Below, piece by piece: positions 41,322 through 50,580 of a stretch of DNA of 64,000 bases. Source of the DNA: Mycobacterium gallinarum. GTDB lineage: Bacteria > Actinomycetota > Actinomycetes > Mycobacteriales > Mycobacteriaceae. The notes under the pieces are model-generated. The model worked only from the letters and a program-made list of their open reading frames with translations. It was not told where the DNA came from and searched no databases. The stretch covers positions 4,898,001 to 4,962,000 of the forward strand of contig NZ_AP022601.1 in NCBI RefSeq assembly GCF_010726765.1, written 5' to 3'. The position numbers were made by a program, and so were the translations under genes. Numbering within the stretch: position 1 is the first letter of the stretch; each line of letters begins with the position of its first letter.

Positions 41322-42764
41322 TCAGACCGTCTGGGCGCCGCTATCGCTCGGTCGGTAATCCGCGTAGACCTGTCGGAACTTACCGCTTCGAGGATGCAAT
41401 TGCGGTGGTAGGTCGTCTCTTTCGATCGACACGCCGGTCGCGCCGTGGTCGGCCAGAAAGTCGCCGAGGCGCCGCCGCAGTACGTCCCAAACCATGGGTT
41501 CCTCGGTACCTTCGGTGGCTCGGAATCGCACCGCGAGTGTCGACGGGCCACGCTGAATGATCTGACAGGTCGCTACGCCCGGGGTTTCCTCGACGACCGT
41601 GGCGATGGCCAACGGCAGAACCCGGACCGATTTGTCCCCCGCCGTCGCGAACACGAGCGTGTCATCCGTGCGCCCGATCACGTCGACCATCGGGAACGGG
41701 CTTCCACAGGAACATGATTCGGGACTGAGAACGATTCGATCCCCGATCTGGTACCGGATGATGGGCTGAACGCGGTTCGCCAGGTTCGTCACCAGAGCGC
41801 CGTGCGACAGTTGTCCCGGTGGTATATGTCGGTTGTGCTCGTCTACGGGTTCCAGTATGTACCAGTCACTGTTCACGTGGAGGCGTTGAGACGGACACTC
41901 GAATGTCAAACCGACCGCCTCGGAGGTCCCGTAATAATTGCCGACGCGGCATCCGAACGCCGACGCGATCCGCTGTCGTGCCGCTGGTGTCAACGTTTCC
42001 CCCGCGGCGTTGACCAATACCGGCGAGATGTGGAGCGAGCCGGCGCACTGCTCTGAGGCGAGCGCTTCCAACGCGCTTGGATATCCGCCGAGGACGACGG
42101 GCTGAAAAGCGTTGAGTTGGGCCACGATCTCGCTCACGGGAGCGAGCGCGGAGAATATCTTCTGCATGTGCGCGCGCCACGGCTTGGCGCGGATGCGGCG
42201 GGCCATCATCGTGTTACCCAGGAAGTGACCGTCGGTCACAAAGACCGCAGCGAGCCGCCCGTGACCACGAATCAATGCCGACAGGACGTCCCACCGCAGC
42301 ATTGCGATCGGCATCGATCGGACGTAGCCGAGCGCGTTGTAGACCGCCAGGGCGTGGTGGTCGTGCATGAGTATGGTGGGCGTTCACGTCGAACCGGACG
42401 TGGTGCACACGACGTAGCGGCCGTGGTAGTCGTGGCCGATCTTCGTGGGGTCGGCGATGAACGCTTCGACTTCGTCGCGGTGCACCGCCGGGTCGGTCAT
42501 CCACTCGTCGAAGTGGCTCATCAGGTCGCTCTTCGTGGCCGCGGGCAGTTGAGTGATATCCGTCAGCGTCTGCGGCACGTCGCGGTATCGCTCGGCAAAG
42601 TAGGTCGAATGCGTGCGTGCGTAGGAGACGAGGTCGCGCAGCCGCTTCTGTTGGCGCCGCGCGATGCCGGCTCGCCCCTGCCGGCCGGCCCAGTAGGTCT
42701 GCCAGCCCGCGGACAGGTGTAGCCGGAGGGCGTCAATTGTTCTGTGCGAGGTGTTCTTTGCCAT
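41322..42764 (-). pseudogene. PaaK-like acyl/aryl-CoA ligase gene with one in-frame stop
   Basis: Two open frames in the same reading frame (42764-42384 and 42383-41322) together make a 480-residue phenylacetate-CoA ligase-like protein. The only break is a TGA at 42384-42386, directly after CTTSGST and before TPTILMHDHHALAVYN. The family motif is TSGSTGTP, so the stop replaces a Gly codon (GGA to TGA, one base). Downstream motifs are intact: NYYGTSEAVGLTFECP, IIRYQIGDRIVLSP, and GRTDDTLVFA. The rest is undamaged, so the mutation is recent or an error. The ATG at 42764 overlaps the ATPase gene by 32 bp. Confidence 0.8.
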
Positions 42765-45102
42765 CACCGGTGTCCAGGTCGGCGGCCACGGCGTCGTCGG
42801 CGAGGGTGAAGTAGTTCTCCTCCTCTTGCAGGAAGTGCAGCCGCAGCACCGCGTGCAGCCCGTACAGGCACGCGAGTAGGTCATCGATTTGGTCGGACTG
42901 GATACCGTCGCTGGCTCGGGCGAGTTCGACGTGGGCTGCGATGCGGTCGGACAATCGGCGGATCTCGGCGTGGGTCCTGCTCATGGTGGCCGTCGCTTCG
43001 CCGCTTCCGAGCGGACGGGCCAGCGCCGGATACAGCCCCGACTCCTCCGCCTGCTCGTGCGGCAGGATCCGCTCCTCGAGAAAGGTCTTCGCGCGGATCA
43101 CCGATTCCAGTGCGCCCCGATCGGCGCCGGTGACCAGTCGGTCGGCCGCGTCGCGAAGGAGATCGACGGTGTCGCGCAGTTCGTCGTGCTCGGTTGCGAA
43201 GCGCCGCAACATGTTCTCCGTATCAGCGGGTAGATCCACCTCGACGTCGGGGTTGCCGCGCAGGGCGCGAAGCGCGTTGAGGATGACGGCCACATCGATG
43301 CCCTCCTGCAACAGCGCGCCGGCGGCGGGAGGTAACCAGCCCAAGGACGCAATCACCATGGCCGCCAACGACAACGCCATGCCGACCACCGCACTCTGCA
43401 CGGCGATTCGCCGTGACCACCTGGCAATGTCCATCGCATCGGCGAGGCGGTCCAGACGATCCGTCGTCAACACGATGTCGGCGGCTTCCGAGGACGCGGT
43501 CGCGCCGCGCGCCCCCATCGCGACGCCCACCGTGGCCGCCGCGAGCGCGGGCGCGTCGTTGACGCCGTCGCCCACCATCACGGTCCCGGCCCGCTGTTTC
43601 TCCTTTCGGACCGCGGCTACTTTGTCGGCCGGGGTCTGCTGGGCGTAGACCTCGTCGAGTCCCAGCACCGTGGCGACTTCGCGGGCGGGTTCTGGACGGT
43701 CGCCGGTCAGCATCACCAGGCGGTTGAGGCCAGCCGCTCGCAGCCGCCGTACCGTGCGAGGGGCGTTCCGCCGCAACGGGTCTCGTAGCAAGACGGCGCC
43801 TGCCAGTTCGCCGTCGATGCGCACCCACGCGATCGCGGCCGAATCCAGGCTCGCCCGGTTCACCGCGGCGCGGGCCCAATCCGCATCGCCGGTGGGGCCG
43901 GACAGCTTCCCGACTTCAATGTGGTGACCGTCGACGGTGCCGGTGACACCGCGGCCGGCCTGCTCGTCGACTTCGGTCGGCAGCGACGGCTGCAGGCCAC
44001 GGGTCAGCGCTTCGGTGACGATCGCCTCGGCCAGCACGTGCGGCGACATCTGGTCCACCGACGCCGCCAACCGAAGGATCTCCGCGCCGTCTCGGCCCGG
44101 CGCGTTGAGCACACCCACCACGACCGGGCGGCCCATCGTCAGCGTCCCGGTCTTGTCCATCACCAGGGTGGTCGCACTTCCCAGTGACTCCAGCGCGCCA
44201 CCGCTGCGGATCACCACGCCGTGGCGGGAAGCACGCGACAGGCCGGACACGATCGCCACCGGTGCCGCGAGCAGCAGCGGGCAGGGAGTGGCCACGACCA
44301 GGACGGCGACCGCTCGCACCGCCGATCCGGTCGCCATCCAGGCCCCGCCGGCGACGGCGAGCGTCAACGGCAGGAACCAGGCCGCGTAGCGGTCGGCCAG
44401 CCGGACGATCGGCGCATTCTCCACACGCGCGGCTTCGGCCAGCCGCACGATGCCGGCGTAGGTGCTGTCGTTCGCGGTGGCGGTGGCACGAAGCTCGAAT
44501 GGGCCGCCGGCGTTCACCACGCCGCTGCGGACTGGCTCACCGGACCGGCGCTCCACCTGCTCGGACTCACCGGTCAGCACGGATTCGTCCAACACGGCCA
44601 GCGCGTCGGCGACCCGTCCGTCGACCGGCACTGTCTCGCCCGGGCCGACGATCAACAGGTCGTCGACCACGACGTCGGCGATCGGGACGACCCGGACCTC
44701 CGTGCCGAACCGTCGGCGAGCGAATCGCGGCGCGTGCTCGAGCAATGCGCGCAGGTCATGAGTGGCACGACGCTCCGCGGCGGCTTCGAGAGCGCGGCCA
44801 CCGGCGAGCATCACCGCTATCAGGGCGCCGGCCAGGTACTCGCCGACGAGCAGGGTGCCGCCCAGCGCCAGCACCGCGATCACGTCGACCCCGAGGCGTC
44901 CCTGACGCAACGTCGAGATCACCCACCACACAGCAGGTACCACGGCGATCGCCGTCCCGACGATCCAGCAGATGTCGGCCGCCTCCCGCAGTCCGATCAG
45001 CCAGAGGATGCCGCCGACGGCCAACGCGCAGACGGTCAGTGCCACCAGGATGGGCTCGCGCAGCGATCGCCAGCGCGCGTCAATCGCATGTGTCCGCTCC
45101 AC
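42733..45102 (-). CDS. P1B-type metal ATPase fused to a C-terminal hemerythrin-like domain
   Basis: A heavy-metal P-type ATPase. Membrane segments, the actuator motif DESVLTGESEQVER, the metal-site helix ATPCPLLLAAPVAI (TPC motif), the phosphorylation motif MDKTGTLTMGRP, and the hinge GDGVNDAPALAAATVG are intact. No N-terminal CxxC domain is present. After the last helices (AAGALLQEGIDVAVILNAL) about 180 residues form a hemerythrin-like bundle: ATEHDELRDTV, LPHEQAEESGLYP, MSRTHAEIRRL and LRLHFLQEEENYF. The frame is open to a TTG at 45252; I use the GTG at 45102. Divergent from dnaK across two HspR sites. Transported metal unknown. Confidence 0.85.
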   Translation of the reverse strand: MERTHAIDARWRSLREPILVALTVCALAVGGILWLIGLREAADICWIVGTAIAVVPAVWWVISTLRQGRLGVDVIAVLALGGTLLVGEYLAGALIAVMLAGGRALEAAAERRATHDLRALLEHAPRFARRRFGTEVRVVPIADVVVDDLLIVGPGETVPVDGRVADALAVLDESVLTGESEQVERRSGEPVRSGVVNAGGPFELRATATANDSTYAGIVRLAEAARVENAPIVRLADRYAAWFLPLTLAVAGGAWMATGSAVRAVAVLVVATPCPLLLAAPVAIVSGLSRASRHGVVIRSGGALESLGSATTLVMDKTGTLTMGRPVVVGVLNAPGRDGAEILRLAASVDQMSPHVLAEAIVTEALTRGLQPSLPTEVDEQAGRGVTGTVDGHHIEVGKLSGPTGDADWARAAVNRASLDSAAIAWVRIDGELAGAVLLRDPLRRNAPRTVRRLRAAGLNRLVMLTGDRPEPAREVATVLGLDEVYAQQTPADKVAAVRKEKQRAGTVMVGDGVNDAPALAAATVGVAMGARGATASSEAADIVLTTDRLDRLADAMDIARWSRRIAVQSAVVGMALSLAAMVIASLGWLPPAAGALLQEGIDVAVILNALRALRGNPDVEVDLPADTENMLRRFATEHDELRDTVDLLRDAADRLVTGADRGALESVIRAKTFLEERILPHEQAEESGLYPALARPLGSGEATATMSRTHAEIRRLSDRIAAHVELARASDGIQSDQIDDLLACLYGLHAVLRLHFLQEEENYFTLADDAVAADLDTGDGKEHLAQNN

Positions 45103-45284
45103 ACCGTGAACGGTGCTCGCGTCGACGTCGACGAGGTAGCGGCTTGGGTCACTTTCCGCTTGGTGAAAGTCCTCGACGGCAGGGCAGAAGGTCCTATCAG
45201 CCGCAATGCCCCGATAACGTCGAGCGACGCCCCTCGGAAGACGCGGGAACAAACTCCGATGCCGTGCCGTTGAGCCTTCTGACA

Positions 45285-45305
45285 GTTGAGCGTGCTTGAC
45301 TCAAG
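45285..45305. promoter_or_regulatory. HAIR element 1 (HspR operator)
   Basis: GTTGAGC-GTGCTTG-ACTCAAG matches the HspR operator CTTGAGT-N7-ACTCAAG in all but two positions. It is the distal of two sites between the ATPase-hemerythrin gene and dnaK, so HspR bound here could affect both directions. Confidence 0.8.
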
Positions 45306-45339
45306 TCTGGGTTGACAAGATAAGGTTGGCCGGAGCAGT

Positions 45340-45360
45340 CTTGAGTGCGGTGCACTCAGA
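45340..45360. promoter_or_regulatory. HAIR element 2 (HspR operator)
   Basis: CTTGAGT-GCGGTGC-ACTCAGA matches the HAIR consensus with a perfect left arm. It is 33 bp before the dnaK ATG and 55 bp from HAIR 1, and probably overlaps the dnaK transcription start region. HspR is encoded last in the operon, closing a feedback loop. Confidence 0.88.
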
Positions 45361-45392
45361 CCCAAAGATTGACTAATTCAGGAGGAACAACC

Positions 45393-47255
45393 ATGGCTCG
45401 TGCGGTCGGAATCGACCTCGGGACCACCAACTCCGTCGTCGCGGTACTGGAGGGTGGCGACCCCGTCGTCGTAGCCAACTCCGAAGGCTCCCGCACCACG
45501 CCGTCCGTCGTCGCGTTCGCGCGTAACGGCGAGGTGCTGGTCGGTCAGCCCGCCAAGAACCAGGCGGTGACCAACGTCGACCGGACGATCCGTTCGGTCA
45601 AACGTGAAATGGGCACCGATTGGTCCGTCGAGATCGACGGCAAGAAGTACACCCCCCAGGAGATCAGCGCTCGGGTGCTGATGAAGCTCAAGCGCGACGC
45701 CGAGGCATACCTGGGCGAGGACATCACCGACGCGGTGATCACCGTGCCCGCGTACTTCAACGACGCCCAGCGCCAGGCCACCAAGGAATCCGGCCAGATC
45801 GCCGGTCTCAACGTGCTGCGCATCGTCAACGAGCCGACCGCCGCGGCGCTGGCCTATGGGCTGGACAAGGGCGAGAAGGAACAGACCATCCTGGTCTTCG
45901 ACCTCGGCGGTGGCACGTTCGACGTGTCGCTGCTGGAGATCGGCGAGGGTGTGGTCGAGGTCCGCGCCACCTCGGGTGACAACCACCTGGGCGGCGACGA
46001 CTGGGACGACCGCATCGTCGAATGGCTCGTCGACAAGTTCAAGGGCACCTCGGGCATCGACCTGACCAAAGACAAGATGGCGATGCAGCGGCTGCGTGAG
46101 GCCGCCGAGAAGGCCAAGATCGAGCTCTCGAGTTCGCAGGGCACGTCGATCAACCTGCCCTACATCACCGTCGACGCGGACAAGAACCCGCTGTTCCTCG
46201 ACGAGCAGCTGACCCGTGCCGAATTCCAGCGCATCACACAGGATCTGCTGGATCGCACCCGCAAGCCGTTCCAGTCGGTGATCGCCGACGCCGGTATCTC
46301 GGTGGCCGACATCGACCACGTGGTTCTGGTCGGCGGCTCCACGCGTATGCCTGCGGTGTCCGAGCTGGTCAAGGAAATGACCGGCGGCAAGGAGCCCAAC
46401 AAGGGTGTCAACCCGGACGAGGTTGTCGCCGTTGGCGCCGCGCTGCAGGCCGGTGTGCTCAAGGGTGAGGTGAAAGACGTTCTGCTGCTTGACGTCACAC
46501 CGCTGTCCCTCGGTATCGAAACCAAGGGCGGCGTGATGACCAAGCTGATCGAGCGCAACACCACCATCCCGACCAAGCGGTCGGAGACCTTCACGACGGC
46601 CGACGACAATCAGCCGTCGGTGCAGATCCAGGTCTTCCAGGGTGAGCGTGAAATCGCCGCGCACAACAAGCTGCTCGGCAGCTTCGAGCTGACCGGCATC
46701 CCGCCGGCCCCGCGCGGTGTGCCCCAGATCGAGGTCACGTTCGACATCGACGCCAACGGCATCGTGCACGTGACCGCCAAGGACAAGGGCACCGGCAAGG
46801 AGAACACGATCCGAATCCAGGAGGGCTCCGGCCTTTCCAAGGACGAGATCGACCAGATGATCAAGGACGCCGAGGCGCATGCCGAGGAGGACCGTAAGCG
46901 TCGCGAGGAGGCCGACGTCCGCAACCAGGCGGAGTCGCTGGTCTACCAGACGGAGAAGATCGTCAAGGAGCAGCGCGAAGCCGAAGGCGGATCGAAGATC
47001 CCTGCGGAGACGCTGGACAAGGTCGATTCCGCGGTCGCCGAGGCCAAGTCGACGCTCGAAGGCAGCGACATCGCAGCCATCAAGTCGGCGATGGAGAAGC
47101 TCGGCGTCGAGGCCCAGGGTCTGGGTCAGGCGCTCTACGAGGCCACCCAGGCCGAGCAGGCCGCCGGTGCCGGCGGCGGTGAGTCGGCGGCTGGACCGGC
47201 CGACGACAACGTCGTTGACGCCGAGGTGGTCGATGATGACCAGGAGCGCAAGTGA
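45393..47255 (+). CDS. dnaK: Hsp70 chaperone DnaK
   Basis: A 620-residue DnaK. The ATPase domain has the phosphate loops [18 protein letters not shown] and [39 protein letters not shown], and the linker region [19 protein letters not shown], followed by the substrate-binding domain ([20 protein letters not shown]) and an acidic C-terminus. The ATG at 45393 follows AGGAGG. First gene of dnaK-grpE-dnaJ1-hspR, under two HAIR operators. Confidence 0.99.
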   Translation: MARAVGIDLGTTNSVVAVLEGGDPVVVANSEGSRTTPSVVAFARNGEVLVGQPAKNQAVTNVDRTIRSVKREMGTDWSVEIDGKKYTPQEISARVLMKLKRDAEAYLGEDITDAVITVPAYFNDAQRQATKESGQIAGLNVLRIVNEPTAAALAYGLDKGEKEQTILVFDLGGGTFDVSLLEIGEGVVEVRATSGDNHLGGDDWDDRIVEWLVDKFKGTSGIDLTKDKMAMQRLREAAEKAKIELSSSQGTSINLPYITVDADKNPLFLDEQLTRAEFQRITQDLLDRTRKPFQSVIADAGISVADIDHVVLVGGSTRMPAVSELVKEMTGGKEPNKGVNPDEVVAVGAALQAGVLKGEVKDVLLLDVTPLSLGIETKGGVMTKLIERNTTIPTKRSETFTTADDNQPSVQIQVFQGEREIAAHNKLLGSFELTGIPPAPRGVPQIEVTFDIDANGIVHVTAKDKGTGKENTIRIQEGSGLSKDEIDQMIKDAEAHAEEDRKRREEADVRNQAESLVYQTEKIVKEQREAEGGSKIPAETLDKVDSAVAEAKSTLEGSDIAAIKSAMEKLGVEAQGLGQALYEATQAEQAAGAGGGESAAGPADDNVVDAEVVDDDQERK

Positions 47256-47866
47256 GCCAGAACGATTCGCACGAGCCGGTGACAGTCACCGACAAGCGGC
47301 GCATCGATCCTGACACCGGCGAAATCCGTGAACAATCCTCCGGCCCGGCCCCCAGCGGGCCGGCGCCGGGGGAGTTCGCGGGCGAGAGCCCTGAGGAGGC
47401 CGGAAAAGCCGCCGAACTGCTCAGTGATCTGCAACGCGTGCAAGCCGACTTCGCGAACTATCGCAAGCGTGCCCTCCGCGACCAGCAGCTCACGGCAGAC
47501 CGGGCCAAGGCGTCAGTGATCACCCAACTGTTGCCCGTACTCGATGATCTCGACCGCGCCCGCAGCCACGGGGACCTGGAGTCCGGTCCGCTGAAGTCGG
47601 TCGCCGACAAGCTCGCGACCGCCCTTGAGGGACTTGGCCTATCGGGTTTCGGTGACGAAGGTGACGATTTCGACCCCGCCCTGCACGAGGCCGTGCAGCA
47701 CGAGGGCGACGGTACCCACCCCGTCGTGGGAACCGTCATGCGTCGCGGATACAAGGTCGGCGATCTTGTCGTGCGACACGCCCTGGTGGGCGTCGTCGAC
47801 ACCGTGCCCGATGCCGATAACCCCAACCCCGCCTCGCCAGAGGCCCCACAATCAGACGACAACTAG
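47252..47866 (+). CDS. grpE: Nucleotide exchange factor GrpE
   Basis: A 204-residue GrpE that releases ADP from DnaK. The long N-terminal helix carries [20 protein letters not shown], and the C-terminal beta-wing carries [20 protein letters not shown] and [20 protein letters not shown]. The GTG start overlaps the dnaK stop (GTGA), giving coupled translation. N- and C-terminal extensions are Pro-rich and disordered, as in other mycobacteria. Confidence 0.97.
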   Translation: MSQNDSHEPVTVTDKRRIDPDTGEIREQSSGPAPSGPAPGEFAGESPEEAGKAAELLSDLQRVQADFANYRKRALRDQQLTADRAKASVITQLLPVLDDLDRARSHGDLESGPLKSVADKLATALEGLGLSGFGDEGDDFDPALHEAVQHEGDGTHPVVGTVMRRGYKVGDLVVRHALVGVVDTVPDADNPNPASPEAPQSDDN

Positions 47867-47889
47867 ACACCGTAAGGAGGTGACGCGGT

Positions 47890-49071
47890 ATGGCCCAGCG
47901 TGAATGGGTCGAAAAGGACTTCTACAAGGAGCTCGGCGTCGCCTCCGATGCCAGCGAACAGGAGATCAAGCGAGCAGCCCGAAAGCTGCTCGCGGAGAAC
48001 CATCCCGACCGCAACCCCGGAAACCAGGCGGCCGAAGACCGGTACAAAGCCGTGTCGGAAGCCAAGGAAGTGCTGTCGGATCCGGCCAAGCGCAAGGAAT
48101 ACGACGAAACGCGAAGGCTTTTCGCGAACGGCGGGTTCGGTCGTGGTCGTTTCGGCGGCGGAGGCGGCGGGAATTTCGGCGGTTTCAGTTCCGACGGCGG
48201 CGAGTTCAATCTGAACGATTTGTTCGATGCGGCCGGCCAGACCGGCGGAGCCAACATTGGCGATCTGTTCGGCGGATTGTTCGGGCGTGGAGCGCAACAG
48301 CCGAGGGCAAGCCGGCCACGGCGCGGCAACGACCTCGAGACCGAGACCGAGTTGTCGTTTCTGGAGGCCACCAAGGGCGTGATGATGCCGTTGCGGCTCA
48401 CCAGCCCCGCGCCGTGCACGAACTGCCACGGCAGTGGCGCACGGCCCGGCACCAGCCCGAAGGTGTGCCCCAACTGCAATGGATCCGGTGTCATCAACCG
48501 CAACCAGGGCGCGTTCGGGTTCTCCGAACCGTGCACTGAATGCCGGGGCAGCGGTTCGATCATCGAGCACCCCTGCGACGAATGTAAGGGCACCGGCGTG
48601 ACCACGAGGACACGCACGATCAACGTGCGGATCCCGCCGGGTGTCGAGGACGGCCAGCGCATCAGGCTGGCAGGCCAGGGAGAAGCCGGGCTGCGCGGCG
48701 CACCGTCAGGCGACCTGTATGTGACCGTACACGTCAAGCCGGACAAGGTCTTCGGCCGCAACGGCGACGACCTCACGGTGAGCGTGCCGGTCAGCTTCCA
48801 CGAATTGGCGCTCGGGACAACGCTTTCGGTGCCTACGCTGGAAGGCAAGGTCGGTGTGAGGGTGCCGAAGGGTACCTCCGACGGCCGGATCCTGCGGGTA
48901 CGTGGCCGAGGCGTGCCAAAACGTTCCGGCGGACATGGCGATCTGCTCGTCACCGTCAAGGTGGCGGTGCCGCCGGACGTCGAGGGTGAGGCCGCTGAAG
49001 CTTTGGAGGCCTACGCGAAAGCCGAACGGGCCAGCGGCTTCGACCCGAGAGCGAACTGGGCCGGTGCATGA
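47890..49071 (+). CDS. dnaJ1: J-domain co-chaperone DnaJ1
   Basis: A 393-residue class A DnaJ. The J-domain has the HPD motif in AENHPDRNPGNQ (about 38-40), followed by a Gly/Phe-rich linker (RGRFGGGGGGNFGGF), four zinc-knuckle CxxCxGxG repeats (CTNCHGSGARPG, CPNCNGSGVI, CTECRGSGSI, CDECKGTGVT), and the C-terminal peptide-binding domains. ATG at 47890 follows AAGGAGG. Its stop overlaps the hspR start (ATGA). Confidence 0.97.
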   Translation: MAQREWVEKDFYKELGVASDASEQEIKRAARKLLAENHPDRNPGNQAAEDRYKAVSEAKEVLSDPAKRKEYDETRRLFANGGFGRGRFGGGGGGNFGGFSSDGGEFNLNDLFDAAGQTGGANIGDLFGGLFGRGAQQPRASRPRRGNDLETETELSFLEATKGVMMPLRLTSPAPCTNCHGSGARPGTSPKVCPNCNGSGVINRNQGAFGFSEPCTECRGSGSIIEHPCDECKGTGVTTRTRTINVRIPPGVEDGQRIRLAGQGEAGLRGAPSGDLYVTVHVKPDKVFGRNGDDLTVSVPVSFHELALGTTLSVPTLEGKVGVRVPKGTSDGRILRVRGRGVPKRSGGHGDLLVTVKVAVPPDVEGEAAEALEAYAKAERASGFDPRANWAGA

Positions 49072-49436
49072 TGCCCAAGCGAGCCAATGACGAAGCGCGG
49101 ACCTTTCTGATTTCGGTCGCCGCGGAGTTGGCCGGTATGCATGCGCAGACCCTGCGTACGTACGACCGGCTCGGGCTGGTCAGCCCGCAGCGGACTTCCG
49201 GTGGTGGAAGGCGCTACTCGCAGCACGACGTCGATCTGCTCCGTGAGGTGCAGCGGCTGTCGCAGGACGAGGGCGTCAACCTCGCGGGTATCAAGCGGAT
49301 CATCGAGTTGACCAACCAGGTCGAGGCGCTGCAGAGCCGCCTGCAGGAGATGGCGCGCGAGATCGAGGAACTGCGTTCCCAACCCAGGTCCAAGAGCACG
49401 GCCCTGGTGGTCTGGCAGCCGCGCAACAAACGCTAG
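49068..49436 (+). CDS. hspR: Heat-shock repressor HspR (MerR family)
   Basis: A 122-residue MerR-type repressor. The HTH and wing are ISVAAELAGMHAQTLRTYDR and LGLVSPQRTSGGGRRYSQHD; a coiled-coil helix follows (LTNQVEALQSRLQEMAREIE). HspR binds HAIR sites and with DnaK acts as co-repressor of the dnaK and clpB genes. It overlaps the dnaJ1 stop by 4 bp and is last in the operon. HAIR sites are visible at 45285, 45340 and 63130 in this window. Confidence 0.97.
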   Translation: MMPKRANDEARTFLISVAAELAGMHAQTLRTYDRLGLVSPQRTSGGGRRYSQHDVDLLREVQRLSQDEGVNLAGIKRIIELTNQVEALQSRLQEMAREIEELRSQPRSKSTALVVWQPRNKR

Positions 49437-49464
49437 GGGACGGCGGTTGCACACCTAAACCCCG

Positions 49465-49522
49465 CGAGCGGCCGTGTCTGTACACGACACACCGGCGATA
49501 GCCGTACAAATGCGGCCGCTCG
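49465..49522. terminator. Inverted repeat between hspR and the epimerase gene
   Basis: CGAGCGGCCG (49465-49474) and CGGCCGCTCG (49513-49522) are a perfect 10-bp inverted repeat 38 bp apart, with a smaller TGTCTGTACACGACA palindrome inside. It lies between two convergent genes, so it may act as a bidirectional termination structure. There is no U-run. Confidence 0.5.
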
Positions 49523-49532
49523 TCCTTCAGAG

Positions 49533-50432
49533 TTAGGTCACCGTGATTGAAAAGCGTGCCGTGGACGGGTGTCCGGGCATCGCGCTGCGGTAGTCGCCGC
49601 GGCGCAGCGCGTCGGTCGGCGCCGCCATCGGCTCGATGGCGATGAGACTGTCCGTACCGGGGGCGAACAATTGTGCTGCCGGGTAACCGGTTTCGAACAC
49701 GACGTCGACACGACGGTCGCCACCGGCCAGTGAGAACACCGCACCGTCGGCTACCTCGTCGAAGCCGTCGTCGTATGTCACGGACTGCAAGGACCCGGTG
49801 CCCCCCTCCCAATCGTCGTGCTCTCCGGTCGGGATGCCGCGCCCGTCCACCGGCAGATGCCGCATCGTCGGTGTCGTGAGCTGCCATTCGTCGCGCGGCA
49901 CCCCGGGAATCGTGAAGTACGGGTGGTACCCGAAGCACAGCGGGACGGGCGCCGATGCCGTCGGCGATACGGTGGTCTCGATCGTGAGCCTGCGGCCGGC
50001 CAGCGCGACGTGTTGCGTGAGCACGTGCGGGAAGGGAAACGCCGCGAGCAGCTCCGGCGTGTCGAAGGTGACGCTCGCCGTCAGCGTGTTCTCCGACTGC
50101 GCGGTGACCTGCCAGCCCGGGTAGGCGGCGAGTACGCCGTGGATGGGCAGACCGTGTTCGTCGGCGCGGACGCCCCCCTGACCAGGAGTCAGGGTGACGA
50201 CGGTCCCGTCACTCTCATAGTCGCTGGCGCTCAACCGGTTTGCCCACGGATACAGAATCGGGATGCCCATCGTCTTTCCGGCGGTCACGTAGGCATCCAG
50301 TCCGCGACGCTGGCCCAGGAACTCTGCGTCACCGTCGGCGAGCGAGGTCCCGATCATGCCCGCGTCGGGTACGAACGTGGCTGTCATCGATGACGACGGA
50401 TCGCGAAGTGTTACGGGCTCGAATTCCGGCAT
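49533..50432 (-). CDS. Aldose 1-epimerase-family protein
   Basis: A 299-residue galactose mutarotase-type beta-sandwich enzyme. Visible features are YPWANRLSASDYESDG near 60, GLPIHGVLAAYPGWQVTA with the conserved first His, LCFGYHPYFTIPGVPRDEW with the second His, and ALTFDYxD-like TYDDGFDEVADG. The ATG at 50432 is the only sensible start. It converges on hspR and is a separate unit from the alcohol dehydrogenase operon. Exact sugar unknown. Confidence 0.85.
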   Translation of the reverse strand: MPEFEPVTLRDPSSSMTATFVPDAGMIGTSLADGDAEFLGQRRGLDAYVTAGKTMGIPILYPWANRLSASDYESDGTVVTLTPGQGGVRADEHGLPIHGVLAAYPGWQVTAQSENTLTASVTFDTPELLAAFPFPHVLTQHVALAGRRLTIETTVSPTASAPVPLCFGYHPYFTIPGVPRDEWQLTTPTMRHLPVDGRGIPTGEHDDWEGGTGSLQSVTYDDGFDEVADGAVFSLAGGDRRVDVVFETGYPAAQLFAPGTDSLIAIEPMAAPTDALRRGDYRSAMPGHPSTARFSITVT

Positions 50433-50580
50433 GCACGAGATCCTCGCACGGTCCGGCGGACCTGATTCAATCGACAGATGATCGCTTCACATGAAGACCT
50501 CGAGACCCGAAATGTCGCGACCGTGCGCGCCAGGTTCGATGCGCGGCGTGACGGCACGGGCGGACCGCGGGAGATCCGGT

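Noticed and set aside
42384..42386. TGA as a selenocysteine codon in the ligase gene
   Set aside because: The position is a conserved glycine of the AMP-binding loop, not a Cys/Sec site, and no SECIS-like stem was noted directly after it.
44184..45299. Long plus-strand frames antisense to the P-type ATPase
   Set aside because: They are Arg/Pro-rich shadows; all ATPase motifs are on the minus strand.
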